24,753 nucleotides of DNA from JBGPIT01 sp041485125 (GTDB lineage Bacteria > Desulfobacterota > Binatia > UTPRO1), in NCBI GenBank assembly GCA_041485125.1, contig JBGPIT010000026.1, positions 1 through 24,753 of the forward strand, given 5' to 3'. Under the pieces are notes generated by a model. It was given only the letters and a program-made list of their open reading frames with translations, was not told the origin of the DNA and did not search any database. Position numbers and translations under genes: made by a program. How positions within the stretch are numbered: the stretch's first letter is position 1; each line of letters opens with the position of its first letter. This document shows, in pieces, positions 7,674-16,183 of this stretch.

Positions 7674-7695
7674 TGGTCAGTCCCTCGTCATCTCG

Positions 7696-8106
7696 TCAGA
7701 CGGCTTTCTTCTCGGCCTCGTCGGCACCGGGCTGGCGGTTCCGCCAATCGCCGATGGCGGCCTTGATCGCATCCTCCGCCAAAACCGAACAATGAATCTT
7801 CACCGGCGGAAGCTTGAGCTCCTCGACGATGTGCGTGTTCTTGATCGCGTAGGCCTCGTCGACCGTCTTGCCCTTGATCAGCTCGGTCACGTAGCTCGAG
7901 CTCGCGATCGCGCTGCCGCAGCCGAAGGTCTTGAAGCGCGCGTCCTCGATGACGCCCTCTTCCGAGATCTTGAGCTGGAGCTTCATCACGTCGCCGCACT
8001 CCGGCGCGCCGACGATGCCGGTGCCGACGTTGGGCTCGTCTTTCGCGAAGCTCCCGACGTTACGCGGGTTCTCGTAGTGGTCCAGAACTTTGTCGCTGTA
8101 GGCCAT
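7696..8106 (-). CDS. iscU: Fe-S cluster scaffold IscU
   Basis: IscU is the platform on which sulfur from IscS and iron form [2Fe-2S] and [4Fe-4S] clusters. The ATG at 8106 follows AAGGAG by seven bases and gives MAYSDKVLDHYENPRNVGSF, the classic IscU start. Ligands are visible at C37 and D39 (ECGD), C63 (FGCGSA) and C106 (IHCSVL); LPPVK at 99-103 is the HscA-binding motif. The product is 136 aa (E. coli 128), with a short charged tail. It lies 10 bases after iscS. The longer frame to 8190 overlaps iscS and has no support. Confidence 0.97.
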   Translation of the reverse strand: MAYSDKVLDHYENPRNVGSFAKDEPNVGTGIVGAPECGDVMKLQLKISEEGVIEDARFKTFGCGSAIASSSYVTELIKGKTVDEAYAIKNTHIVEELKLPPVKIHCSVLAEDAIKAAIGDWRNRQPGADEAEKKAV

Positions 8107-8116
8107 CTCGTTCTCC

Positions 8117-9334
<1,218 letters not shown>

Positions 9335-9378
9335 GTAGATGCCCTCCGAGCCCTGAACGCGCACCCCTAGCAGGTTTC

Positions 9379-9403
9379 AATTCCGACTGACTAGACCTGA
9401 TAT
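9379..9403. promoter_or_regulatory. Candidate IscR/Rrf2 operator (type 1-like)
   Basis: A 25-bp element on the plus strand has outer half-sites AATTCCGACT and GACCTGATAT with five bases between. This is the length and architecture of E. coli type 1 IscR sites (ATASYYGACT, 5 bases, AGTCRRSTAT). The left half matches CCGACT well and the right half matches the final TAT and part of the rest; the match is imperfect. It overlaps the -10 box and start region of the iscS promoter, where binding would repress. The regulator is plausibly the IscR-like protein at 4167-4625. Confidence 0.45.
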
Positions 9404-9427
9404 AGGGCCGTTGCCGGGCTGCGTCAA
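9399..9427 (-). promoter_or_regulatory. Sigma-70-like promoter of the isc operon
   Basis: On the minus strand TTGACG (9422-9427) and TATATC (9399-9404) are separated by exactly 17 bases. The -35 box matches 5 of 6 and the -10 box 4 of 6 consensus bases. It predicts a start near 9392 and a leader of about 58 bases before iscS. Confidence 0.6.
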
Positions 9428-9454
9428 GCCCACATCCCAGCCTTCCTCAGGTGA

Positions 9455-9469
9455 CGCACTCTGAGTGCG
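9455..9469. promoter_or_regulatory. Perfect 15-bp palindrome between iscS and GST genes
   Basis: CGCACTCTGAGTGCG has two perfect 7-base arms around one central base. It lies upstream of both the isc promoter and the GST gene. It could be an operator for a dimeric regulator acting on either gene. No second copy was noticed, and no known regulator motif was recognised. Confidence 0.3.
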
Positions 9470-9564
9470 GCGCGATATTACCCCGCAATTCGAGGGTCGG
9501 AAGCCTTTTGACGATCAAGGGACGCGAGGTTGCGTCCCAGCACCGCCTCAGGCACCACAGCCCA

Positions 9565-10170
9565 ATGATCAAGCTCTACCATGCGCCGCTGACGCGCTCG
9601 CTCCGGATACTCTGGCTGCTCGAGGAGCTCGGCCTGCCCTACGAGCTCGCAAACGTGACCTTCCTGCCGCCTACCGTTCCGTACTCTCAGGACACGCCGT
9701 CCGGGAAGTTGCCGTGCATCCAGGATGGCGATCTCACGCTCTTCGAGTCGGGCGCGATCCTCGAGTACATCATCGACCGCTACGGCAACGGTCGTCTCGC
9801 GCCGCCCCCGGGCACGCCCGAGCGCGGTACCTTCCTCCAGTGGGTTCACTTCTCCGAGGCAACCGCGTTTCCCGCGTTGGCGCAGATCGCCTACCACACG
9901 CTCTTCAAGCCCGAGGCGGAACGGGTTCCGGCCGTCGCGGAAGATGGACGCCGCAACGCCGCCCTGACCTTGCAAAAGCTCGAGCGCGCGCTCGCCGGGA
10001 AAGACTACATCCTCGGTCGCGAGCTCTCGGGCGCCGACATCATGCTCGGGTACACCTTGCTCGTGTCGCAGATGCTCGGCGTTCTGACCGGCGCCTACCC
10101 GAACACGATGGCGTACTACGGCCGGCTGAACGCGCGTCCGGCGTTGCAGAAGGCGCTCGCGCAGTCGTAG
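9565..10170 (+). CDS. Glutathione S-transferase family protein
   Basis: The protein transfers glutathione to, or reduces with it, an unidentified substrate in the cytoplasm. From the ATG at 9565 it is 201 aa, a typical GST length. The thioredoxin-like domain (1-80) starts MIKLYHAPLTRSLR and has the cis-proline region SGKLPCI and the glutathione-contacting ES pair in LTLFESGAILEYI. The helical C-terminal domain holds the LSGADIMLGY N-capping segment. The frame is open upstream to 9451, but those residues are not GST-like; the ribosome binding site at 9565 is weak, so the start rests on family alignment. It is divergent from the isc operon and ends 9 bases from the convergent glycosyltransferase gene. 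Confidence 0.9.
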   Translation: MIKLYHAPLTRSLRILWLLEELGLPYELANVTFLPPTVPYSQDTPSGKLPCIQDGDLTLFESGAILEYIIDRYGNGRLAPPPGTPERGTFLQWVHFSEATAFPALAQIAYHTLFKPEAERVPAVAEDGRRNAALTLQKLERALAGKDYILGRELSGADIMLGYTLLVSQMLGVLTGAYPNTMAYYGRLNARPALQKALAQS

Positions 10171-10179
10171 TCGATCGCG

Positions 10180-11700
10180 TTACGAGCCGGCGTCGTAGCG
10201 CTCGACGTGGACGCGGTGGAATTCGCGCGCCTCGCCGCGCCGAAAACGGCCCGCGAGAGCGCGGTCGACGGCGGGATCGCGCGCCGGCGCTTCGGACGCG
10301 ACCAGCCAGACTCGCCGGGCGCGATCGAGACGCAGCGCGAAGGGCAACGGCTCGACCAATCGCCGGACAAGTCCGGGACGCGAGCGGGTCGGCTCCGTGA
10401 CGCCTTCGACGCGAACGGACTCGCCGGCGGCGGAGGAGGCTCGCGCGGCCGCACCGGCATCGCGCACCGACAGGATCTCGGCATTGCCGGTGTAGTAGTA
10501 GCTCATCGGGCTGTAGCCGACTTGCAGGATGAGGTCGCCGGGCTCCTCGCGCGCACCGACCCACGCGGCAGCCTCGCGCCACTGGTCGCGTCTGTAGTGT
10601 GCGTGCTCGTAGACGAGACCCGTCAGCTGGAGCGCCGCGAGCGCGCCTAGAGCAGACACCCGCAACACGCGCGACGGGATGGTCGCGACGGCGTAGCCGA
10701 GGAGCAGAGCCGCCGGCGCAGCCAGGTGGCTCGTGTAGCGTAGGCCGAAGACGGGACGGACGGTGTGCGAGACGACCACCATCCCGACGAGCGGGATCAG
10801 CATCCAGCCGGCCGTGAGAATCGCGGGAAGCCCGCGCTGCCTCCTGAGGAGCAGCGCCAGCGCGAGCCCGAGTAGTCCGGCGACGAGAACGTCGATGATC
10901 GTTTGCGACCACGATTCGAGCGACGGCAGCCCTTGCCAGAAGAGCAGCGCACCAAGCGAGTCGAAGAAGTCGAGGAGACCCGGTGCGTGCTGCCAGGGCT
11001 GCCACTCCGACGTCCCGCTCGTCGAGACCAAGGAGTAGGCAAGCCAGGGCGCGAAGAGCGCCGCGACGACGAGCTCGGCAAAGACGACGAGTCGAACGCT
11101 CCGACGTTCAAACACCAAGAAGACCGCCGGCGCCGCCACCTCGAAGGCGAAGACGAAGACCGCGAGGGCGTGGGTGTAGAGCATCACCGTCGTCGCGACG
11201 ACGTACGCGATCGCCCACCGCACCCGTCCCTCCTCGAACGTGCGGTCCAAGAAGTCGACCGAGAGCACGCTCGCGAGCAGCAGGAGACTGTAGGCCCGCG
11301 CCTCCTGCGAGAGGTAGACGAGCTGGGGACTCAGCGCCGCCAAGATCCCCGCCGCCAGCCCGGCCGACTTCCCGAACCAGCGCGCGCCGAGCCGCGCGAC
11401 GGCGACGACCGCCAGGCAGCCGAGCACAAACGAGAGCGCGCGGACCGCCCGATCGTCGCTGCCCACAATCTTCAGCCACAGGCGCAGCAACGCGTAGTAG
11501 AGGGGCGGATTCTCCGTCGTCAGTCGATTCCCGACGAAGAGGGCGCGCAGGTCGAACTGCCTGGCATGAAGAACCGCCGCGATCTCGTCGCGCCAGAGAC
11601 TCTCCGTCCCGAGATCGGGCAGGCGCACCGCGGCCGCGAGAAGAAGGAGCGCCAACGACGCGCGTCGGGGCAAGCGAGCTCGTTCCGCGATCGCGCTCAT
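10180..11700 (-). CDS. GT-C type membrane glycosyltransferase (GT39/ArnT-like)
   Basis: This is a 506-aa polytopic membrane protein. After a basic start it shows a first hydrophobic helix (about 14-30), then the SLWRDEIAAV segment whose Asp-Glu pair (38-39) matches the catalytic position of the GT-C fold in the first periplasmic loop. TTENPPLYYALL, another typical GT39/ArnT segment, follows. About ten more hydrophobic segments run to about residue 380, and then a soluble C-terminal domain of about 120 residues. Such enzymes use polyprenyl-phosphate sugars to modify lipid A, proteins or polymers; substrate cannot be read from the sequence. It lies 74 bases downstream of uvrA on the same strand. 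Confidence 0.8.
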   Translation of the reverse strand: MSAIAERARLPRRASLALLLLAAAVRLPDLGTESLWRDEIAAVLHARQFDLRALFVGNRLTTENPPLYYALLRLWLKIVGSDDRAVRALSFVLGCLAVVAVARLGARWFGKSAGLAAGILAALSPQLVYLSQEARAYSLLLLASVLSVDFLDRTFEEGRVRWAIAYVVATTVMLYTHALAVFVFAFEVAAPAVFLVFERRSVRLVVFAELVVAALFAPWLAYSLVSTSGTSEWQPWQHAPGLLDFFDSLGALLFWQGLPSLESWSQTIIDVLVAGLLGLALALLLRRQRGLPAILTAGWMLIPLVGMVVVSHTVRPVFGLRYTSHLAAPAALLLGYAVATIPSRVLRVSALGALAALQLTGLVYEHAHYRRDQWREAAAWVGAREEPGDLILQVGYSPMSYYYTGNAEILSVRDAGAAARASSAAGESVRVEGVTEPTRSRPGLVRRLVEPLPFALRLDRARRVWLVASEAPARDPAVDRALAGRFRRGEAREFHRVHVERYDAGS

Positions 11701-11774
11701 AGACTACGCTGCACCGACGGAGTCGAGCCGCGCGAGATTCCGAGGTGGAGGATTCCGGCCGGCGTCGGGTTGGC

Positions 11775-14648
11775 TCAGCCGACGTCGCGATCGACTGCGG
11801 CGCGTTTGGACGACGGCCGGCTCGACAGGACCTGCCGCAGAAACGCGCCGGTGTACGACTCCGGCGCGTCGGCGACTTCCTCGGGTGTGCCGCTCGCGAC
11901 CACGCGGCCGCCGCCGGCGCCGCCTTCCGGACCGAGGTCGATCACCTTGTCCGCGATCTTGATGATGTCGAGGTTGTGCTCGATGACGATCACCGTGTTG
12001 CCCGCGTCGGCAAGCCGCTCAAGGACGCCGATCAAGCGGCGCACGTCCTCGAAGTGGAGACCCGTCGTCGGCTCGTCGAGGATGTAGAGCGTCTTGCCGG
12101 TCGCCCGGCGCGCCAGCTCCTTCGCGAGCTTGATGCGCTGTGCTTCACCGCCCGAGAGCGTCGTCGCCGATTGGCCGAGGCGGACGTAGTCGAGACCGAC
12201 GTCGTGCAGGCTCTGGAGCCGCTGCCGAATCGCCGGGAAGCTCGACAGGAAGTCGATCGCCTCGGCGACCGTGAGGTCGAGCACCTCGGCGATGCTCTTG
12301 CCGCGGAAGCGCACCTCGAGCGTCTCGCGCGCGTAGCGGCTGCCGCCGCACACCTCGCAGGTGACGTAGACGTCGGGGAGGAAGTGCATCTCGATGCGGA
12401 GCACGCCGTCGCCGGCGCAGGCCTCGCAGCGCCCGCCCTTCACGTTGAACGAGAAGCGGCCGGGGTCGTAGCCGCGCGCGCGCGCCTCCGGCAGCTGCGC
12501 AAACACCTCGCGGATGAGCGCGAAGACGCCGGTGTAGGTGGCGGGATTCGAGCGCGGCGTGCGGCCGATCGGCGCCTGATCGATGTCGATCACCTTGTCG
12601 AGAAGCTGCGCGCCGACGATCGCATCGTGCGCACCGGCCCGCTCGCGGCTTCCCATGAGCGACTGCGCGAGCGCCGGGTAGAGCGTGTCGATCACGAGCG
12701 AGCTCTTCCCCGACCCGGAGACTCCCGTCACGACCGTGATCGCGCCGATCGGAAACTCGGCCGTGACGTTCCGGAGGTTGTGCTCGCGGGCGCCGCGGAT
12801 CGCGAGCTTGAAGCCTTTGCCGCTCCGCCGACTGGGCGGCACCGGGATCTCGGCGTCGCCGGCGAGATAGCGGCCGGTGATCGAATCGCGGTTCGCCATC
12901 ACCTCGGCGGGCGTGCCCTCCGCGACGATGCGACCGCCGAGGACACCGGCGCCCGGCCCCATGTCGATCAGGTGATCGGCGGCGAGCATGGTGTCGCGAT
13001 CGTGCTCGACCACCAGCACCGTGTTGCCGAGATCGCGCAGGCGCCGGAGCGTGTCGAGGAGGCGCGCGTTGTCGCGCTGGTGCAGCCCGATCGAGGGCTC
13101 GTCGAGGATGTAGAGGACCCCGCTCAAGCTCGAGCCGATCTGCGTCGCGAGCCGGATGCGCTGCCCTTCGCCGCCGGAGAGCGTCGCGGTCGCGCGGTCG
13201 AGCGTCAGGTAGTCGAGACCGACGTGGACGAGGAAGCCGAGCCGGTCGCGGATCTCCTTGAGTACCGGCCGCGCGATCTCGGCCTCGCGGGCGCCGAGCT
13301 CGAGACCCGCGAAGAAGTCGAGCGCGGCGCCGATCGGGAGCGCGGTCACCTCGGGCAGCGTCTTGCCGCCGATCCGCACCGCGAGCGCCTCCTTGCGCAG
13401 GCGCGCGCCGCCGCATGCGCTGCAGGTCTTCGCGCTCATGAAGCGCTCGAGCTCCTCGCGGTGCCACGGCGAGTCGATCTCGGCGTAGCGCGCATCGAAG
13501 AAGGCAACCAGCCCTTCCCACACGCGCGGGAAGGTCTCGCGCTTCGAGCCGCGCCGGAACTCGACCTCGACCTCCTCGCCGCCGCTGCCGTGCAAGACGA
13601 CGTCGCGCGCCGCTTTCGAGAGCTCGGCGAACGGCGTCTCCATCGAGAAGCCGTAGCGCCGCGCCAGCGCCGCGAAGACGTCGCGGAGATGCGCCGCCGC
13701 CTTGCGATCGAGCGCCGCGACCGCTCCCGCGGCGAGGCTCTTCCGCGCGTCCGGAATCAAGAGATCGGGATCGAAGTAGCGACGCTCGCCGAGGCCGTTG
13801 CAGGCCGAGCACGCGCCTTGCGGGCTGTTGAACGAGAAGAGTCGCGGGCTCAGCTCCGGCAGCGAGATACCGCAGTCGGCACACGCGAAGCGCCGGCTGA
13901 AGAGCATCTGCTCCGCGATCGTGTCGCCGTCGCCGAGGCGCTCGACTTGCACCACGTCGTCGCCATGGCGGAACGCCATCTCGAGCGAGTCGGCGAGCCG
14001 CTTCTCGAGCCCCGGGCGGATCGCCAGGCGATCGACGAGGACCTCGATCGTGTGCGGCGTGCCGCGCGCAAGGGCGATCTCCTCCGCGAGCTCGCGCGCC
14101 ACACCGTCGATGCGAACGCGGACGAAGCCCGCGCGCCGCAGCTCGTCGAGCTCCTTGCGAAACTCGCCTTTGCGGGCACGGACGACCGGCGCGTAGAGAT
14201 AGAGACGGGTGCGCTCCGGCAACGCCATCAGTCGATCGACCACCTGCTGCACCGTCTGCGCCGTGATCGGCTTGCCGCACTGCGGGCAGAACGCGCTGCC
14301 CGCGCGCGCGAACAGGACGCGCAGGTAGTCGTAGATCTCGGTCACCGTCGCGACCGTCGAGCGCGGGTTCTTGCTCGCCGTCTTCTGCTCGATCGCGATC
14401 GCCGGCGAGAGCCCCTCGATCGCGTCGACGTCGGGCTTCTCCATCTGCTCGAGGAACTGCCGCGCATAGGCGGAGAGCGACTCGACGTAGCGGCGCTGCC
14501 CCTCGGCATAGAGCGTGTCGAACGCGAGCGACGACTTCCCGGACCCGGACAGACCCGTCACGACGACGAGCCGCTCGCGCGGGATCTCGACGTCGACGTT
14601 CTTCAGATTGTGCTCGCGCGCGCCGCGCACGACGATGCGATCCGGCAT
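11775..14648 (-). CDS. uvrA: Excinuclease ABC subunit UvrA
   Basis: UvrA finds bulky DNA lesions and loads UvrB in nucleotide excision repair. The 957-aa product (E. coli 940) starts MPDRIVVRGAREHNLKN. It has two ABC modules, each with Walker A (GLSGSGKSS near residue 35 and GVSGSGKSS near 645), signature (LSGGEGQRI and LSGGEAQRI), and Walker B (YILDEPSIGLH and YILDEPTTGLH). Two zinc modules are present, with CADCG...CSACNG and CEAC...CEVCGG. It is intact. A 57-base gap separates it from the PucR gene upstream and 74 bases from the glycosyltransferase downstream. A very long plus-strand open frame over it is a GC-driven shadow. Confidence 0.98.
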   Translation of the reverse strand: MPDRIVVRGAREHNLKNVDVEIPRERLVVVTGLSGSGKSSLAFDTLYAEGQRRYVESLSAYARQFLEQMEKPDVDAIEGLSPAIAIEQKTASKNPRSTVATVTEIYDYLRVLFARAGSAFCPQCGKPITAQTVQQVVDRLMALPERTRLYLYAPVVRARKGEFRKELDELRRAGFVRVRIDGVARELAEEIALARGTPHTIEVLVDRLAIRPGLEKRLADSLEMAFRHGDDVVQVERLGDGDTIAEQMLFSRRFACADCGISLPELSPRLFSFNSPQGACSACNGLGERRYFDPDLLIPDARKSLAAGAVAALDRKAAAHLRDVFAALARRYGFSMETPFAELSKAARDVVLHGSGGEEVEVEFRRGSKRETFPRVWEGLVAFFDARYAEIDSPWHREELERFMSAKTCSACGGARLRKEALAVRIGGKTLPEVTALPIGAALDFFAGLELGAREAEIARPVLKEIRDRLGFLVHVGLDYLTLDRATATLSGGEGQRIRLATQIGSSLSGVLYILDEPSIGLHQRDNARLLDTLRRLRDLGNTVLVVEHDRDTMLAADHLIDMGPGAGVLGGRIVAEGTPAEVMANRDSITGRYLAGDAEIPVPPSRRSGKGFKLAIRGAREHNLRNVTAEFPIGAITVVTGVSGSGKSSLVIDTLYPALAQSLMGSRERAGAHDAIVGAQLLDKVIDIDQAPIGRTPRSNPATYTGVFALIREVFAQLPEARARGYDPGRFSFNVKGGRCEACAGDGVLRIEMHFLPDVYVTCEVCGGSRYARETLEVRFRGKSIAEVLDLTVAEAIDFLSSFPAIRQRLQSLHDVGLDYVRLGQSATTLSGGEAQRIKLAKELARRATGKTLYILDEPTTGLHFEDVRRLIGVLERLADAGNTVIVIEHNLDIIKIADKVIDLGPEGGAGGGRVVASGTPEEVADAPESYTGAFLRQVLSSRPSSKRAAVDRDVG

Positions 14649-14705
14649 CGCTGTGAAGCTACCAGGCCCCCGCCGAGAGCGGTACCCGCGCCGTCCGCGC
14701 TGCTG

Positions 14706-15977
14706 CTAGCGCGCCTGGCGCAGCTGCAACGCGAGCTGGAGGCGGAGCGCCCAATCGGCGTCGTCGAAGCTGCCGCCGAGGAGCTGCTCGATCCGGCCGA
14801 GACGATACTTGAGCGTATTGCGATGGACGCCGAGCTCCGCGGCGGTCAGCTTCAGATGCCGTCCGCTGGCGAAGTAGGCGTCCGCGGAACGCAGCAGCTC
14901 CTCGTCGCTGGAGAGCATCTCGAGGACGGCGCGGAGAAACCCGGCCGCCTCCGGAGTGCGCGAGACGAGGTCGCGGATGGCGACGCTCGCGTAGCGGTGC
15001 ACCTGCCTCGCGGGATCGACGGTCGTGCCGATCTCGAGCGCCTTCAAGGCCTGGTCGCACGCGATCTTCCAGTTGGTGATGCCGCGCAGCGCGACGCTCA
15101 CGCCGGCACGCACCGCGATCGAGTCCTCGGCGAAGAGACCCGCGCAGGCGACGGCGAGATCGTCCATGGCTTTGGACCCGGGCGGACGAGGCGGGTGAGG
15201 AAGCCACGCGACGAGCACACCGCGCACCAGGGTGTCGACGACGGTCTGTGCGCTGGTGCCGAACGCCGACGCGAGCACGCCGACGACCCGCGTGATCACG
15301 TCGGAGTCGGGCGTGGGCTCGCGCGGCGCGTTCCTGAGCTCGACGGCAACCGCCGAGTAGAGCCCGGCCGGGTCGAGCCCGAGCGCGGCGGCGCCCGTGC
15401 GCAGCGTCTGCTCATCCGCGGTCCCGTCGAGCACCAGCCGTGAGAGCTCTTGCTTCGCCTGATCGTGATGCCGGAAGCGATCGCGCAGCTCCGCGGAATA
15501 CGCCTGCTGAACGACACGGCTGAACAGATCGAAATGGTACAGGACCCGCGGCGAGAGCTTGAAGAGAATCTCGTCGCGCAAAGTCGAGTTCGAGCGCGCG
15601 GCGGCGAGAATCGATCCCCAGATCAGCGGGCAGCTGACGCGGTACGCTCGTAGCACCGCCTCGAGTGGGATGTTCTGGCTCGCGCGCTTGCGGGTGAAGC
15701 GCGAGACATGGGTGAAGCGCTGCGCCGGCAGATCGCGGCCGTCGACGAACGACTCGAAGACGATGCCGAGGTTCTCGCGAACGTTGGCGGTCACGTCCGC
15801 CAGCACGGCGGTGTCGTCGATGGCGGCGTAGGCGGGGATCTCCTTCCGAATGTTGTCGATGATCTGCCGGGTGAGCGCATCCAGATCGCGCTCGATCGAG
15901 CTCAGCACCTCGCGCAACCGCTGCGACGGCGGTTGCGACGTGAGCTCATCGAGCGTTGCTTTGCCGTGGAGCGTCAT
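14706..15977 (-). CDS. PucR-type helix-turn-helix transcriptional regulator
   Basis: From the ATG at 15977 (AGGA about ten bases upstream) the protein is 423 aa. The N-terminal ~170 residues are helical and contain RFTRKRASQNIPLEAVLRAYR, typical of the sensor region of PucR-like regulators. The middle resembles the degenerate GGDEF-like/CdaR domain. The C-terminus (about 370-415) has the PucR HTH: LKLTAAELGVHRNTLKYRLGRIEQLLG spread over two helices. Relatives control purine, sugar-acid or aromatic metabolism. It is divergent from the secreted hydrolase (16184-18541), with about 206 bases between, so it may regulate that gene or itself. The open frame to 16079 has no start support. Confidence 0.85.
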   Translation of the reverse strand: MTLHGKATLDELTSQPPSQRLREVLSSIERDLDALTRQIIDNIRKEIPAYAAIDDTAVLADVTANVRENLGIVFESFVDGRDLPAQRFTHVSRFTRKRASQNIPLEAVLRAYRVSCPLIWGSILAAARSNSTLRDEILFKLSPRVLYHFDLFSRVVQQAYSAELRDRFRHHDQAKQELSRLVLDGTADEQTLRTGAAALGLDPAGLYSAVAVELRNAPREPTPDSDVITRVVGVLASAFGTSAQTVVDTLVRGVLVAWLPHPPRPPGSKAMDDLAVACAGLFAEDSIAVRAGVSVALRGITNWKIACDQALKALEIGTTVDPARQVHRYASVAIRDLVSRTPEAAGFLRAVLEMLSSDEELLRSADAYFASGRHLKLTAAELGVHRNTLKYRLGRIEQLLGGSFDDADWALRLQLALQLRQAR

Positions 15978-16183
15978 CGATGGGGTTCCTGTGCAAACGG
16001 ACGAACAGCCGCCGCATCTTACCAATTGACCCTGGCGCCGTGAACCGTTTACGACTGCCCTCGTGCCGATTGCGACCATCGCCCCGTAAGCTCGGGACCA
16101 AATTCACGCACGGTCCGGCGCGGTCGTCGTCCCCACCCGGGAGTGACGCCAACGTCGACCCGTGCGCACTCGAGGTGAACGAC

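Noticed and set aside
9508..9536. TTGACG as a -35 box for the GST gene
   Set aside because: The hexamer 17 bases downstream (TGCGTC) is not a -10 box, so no promoter was called.
11745..15443. A 1,232-codon open frame on the plus strand opposite uvrA and the PucR gene
   Set aside because: It is made mostly of Arg, Ala, Glu, Asp and Leu, shows no domain, and covers two well-identified minus-strand genes. Long antisense frames arise when codons end in G or C.
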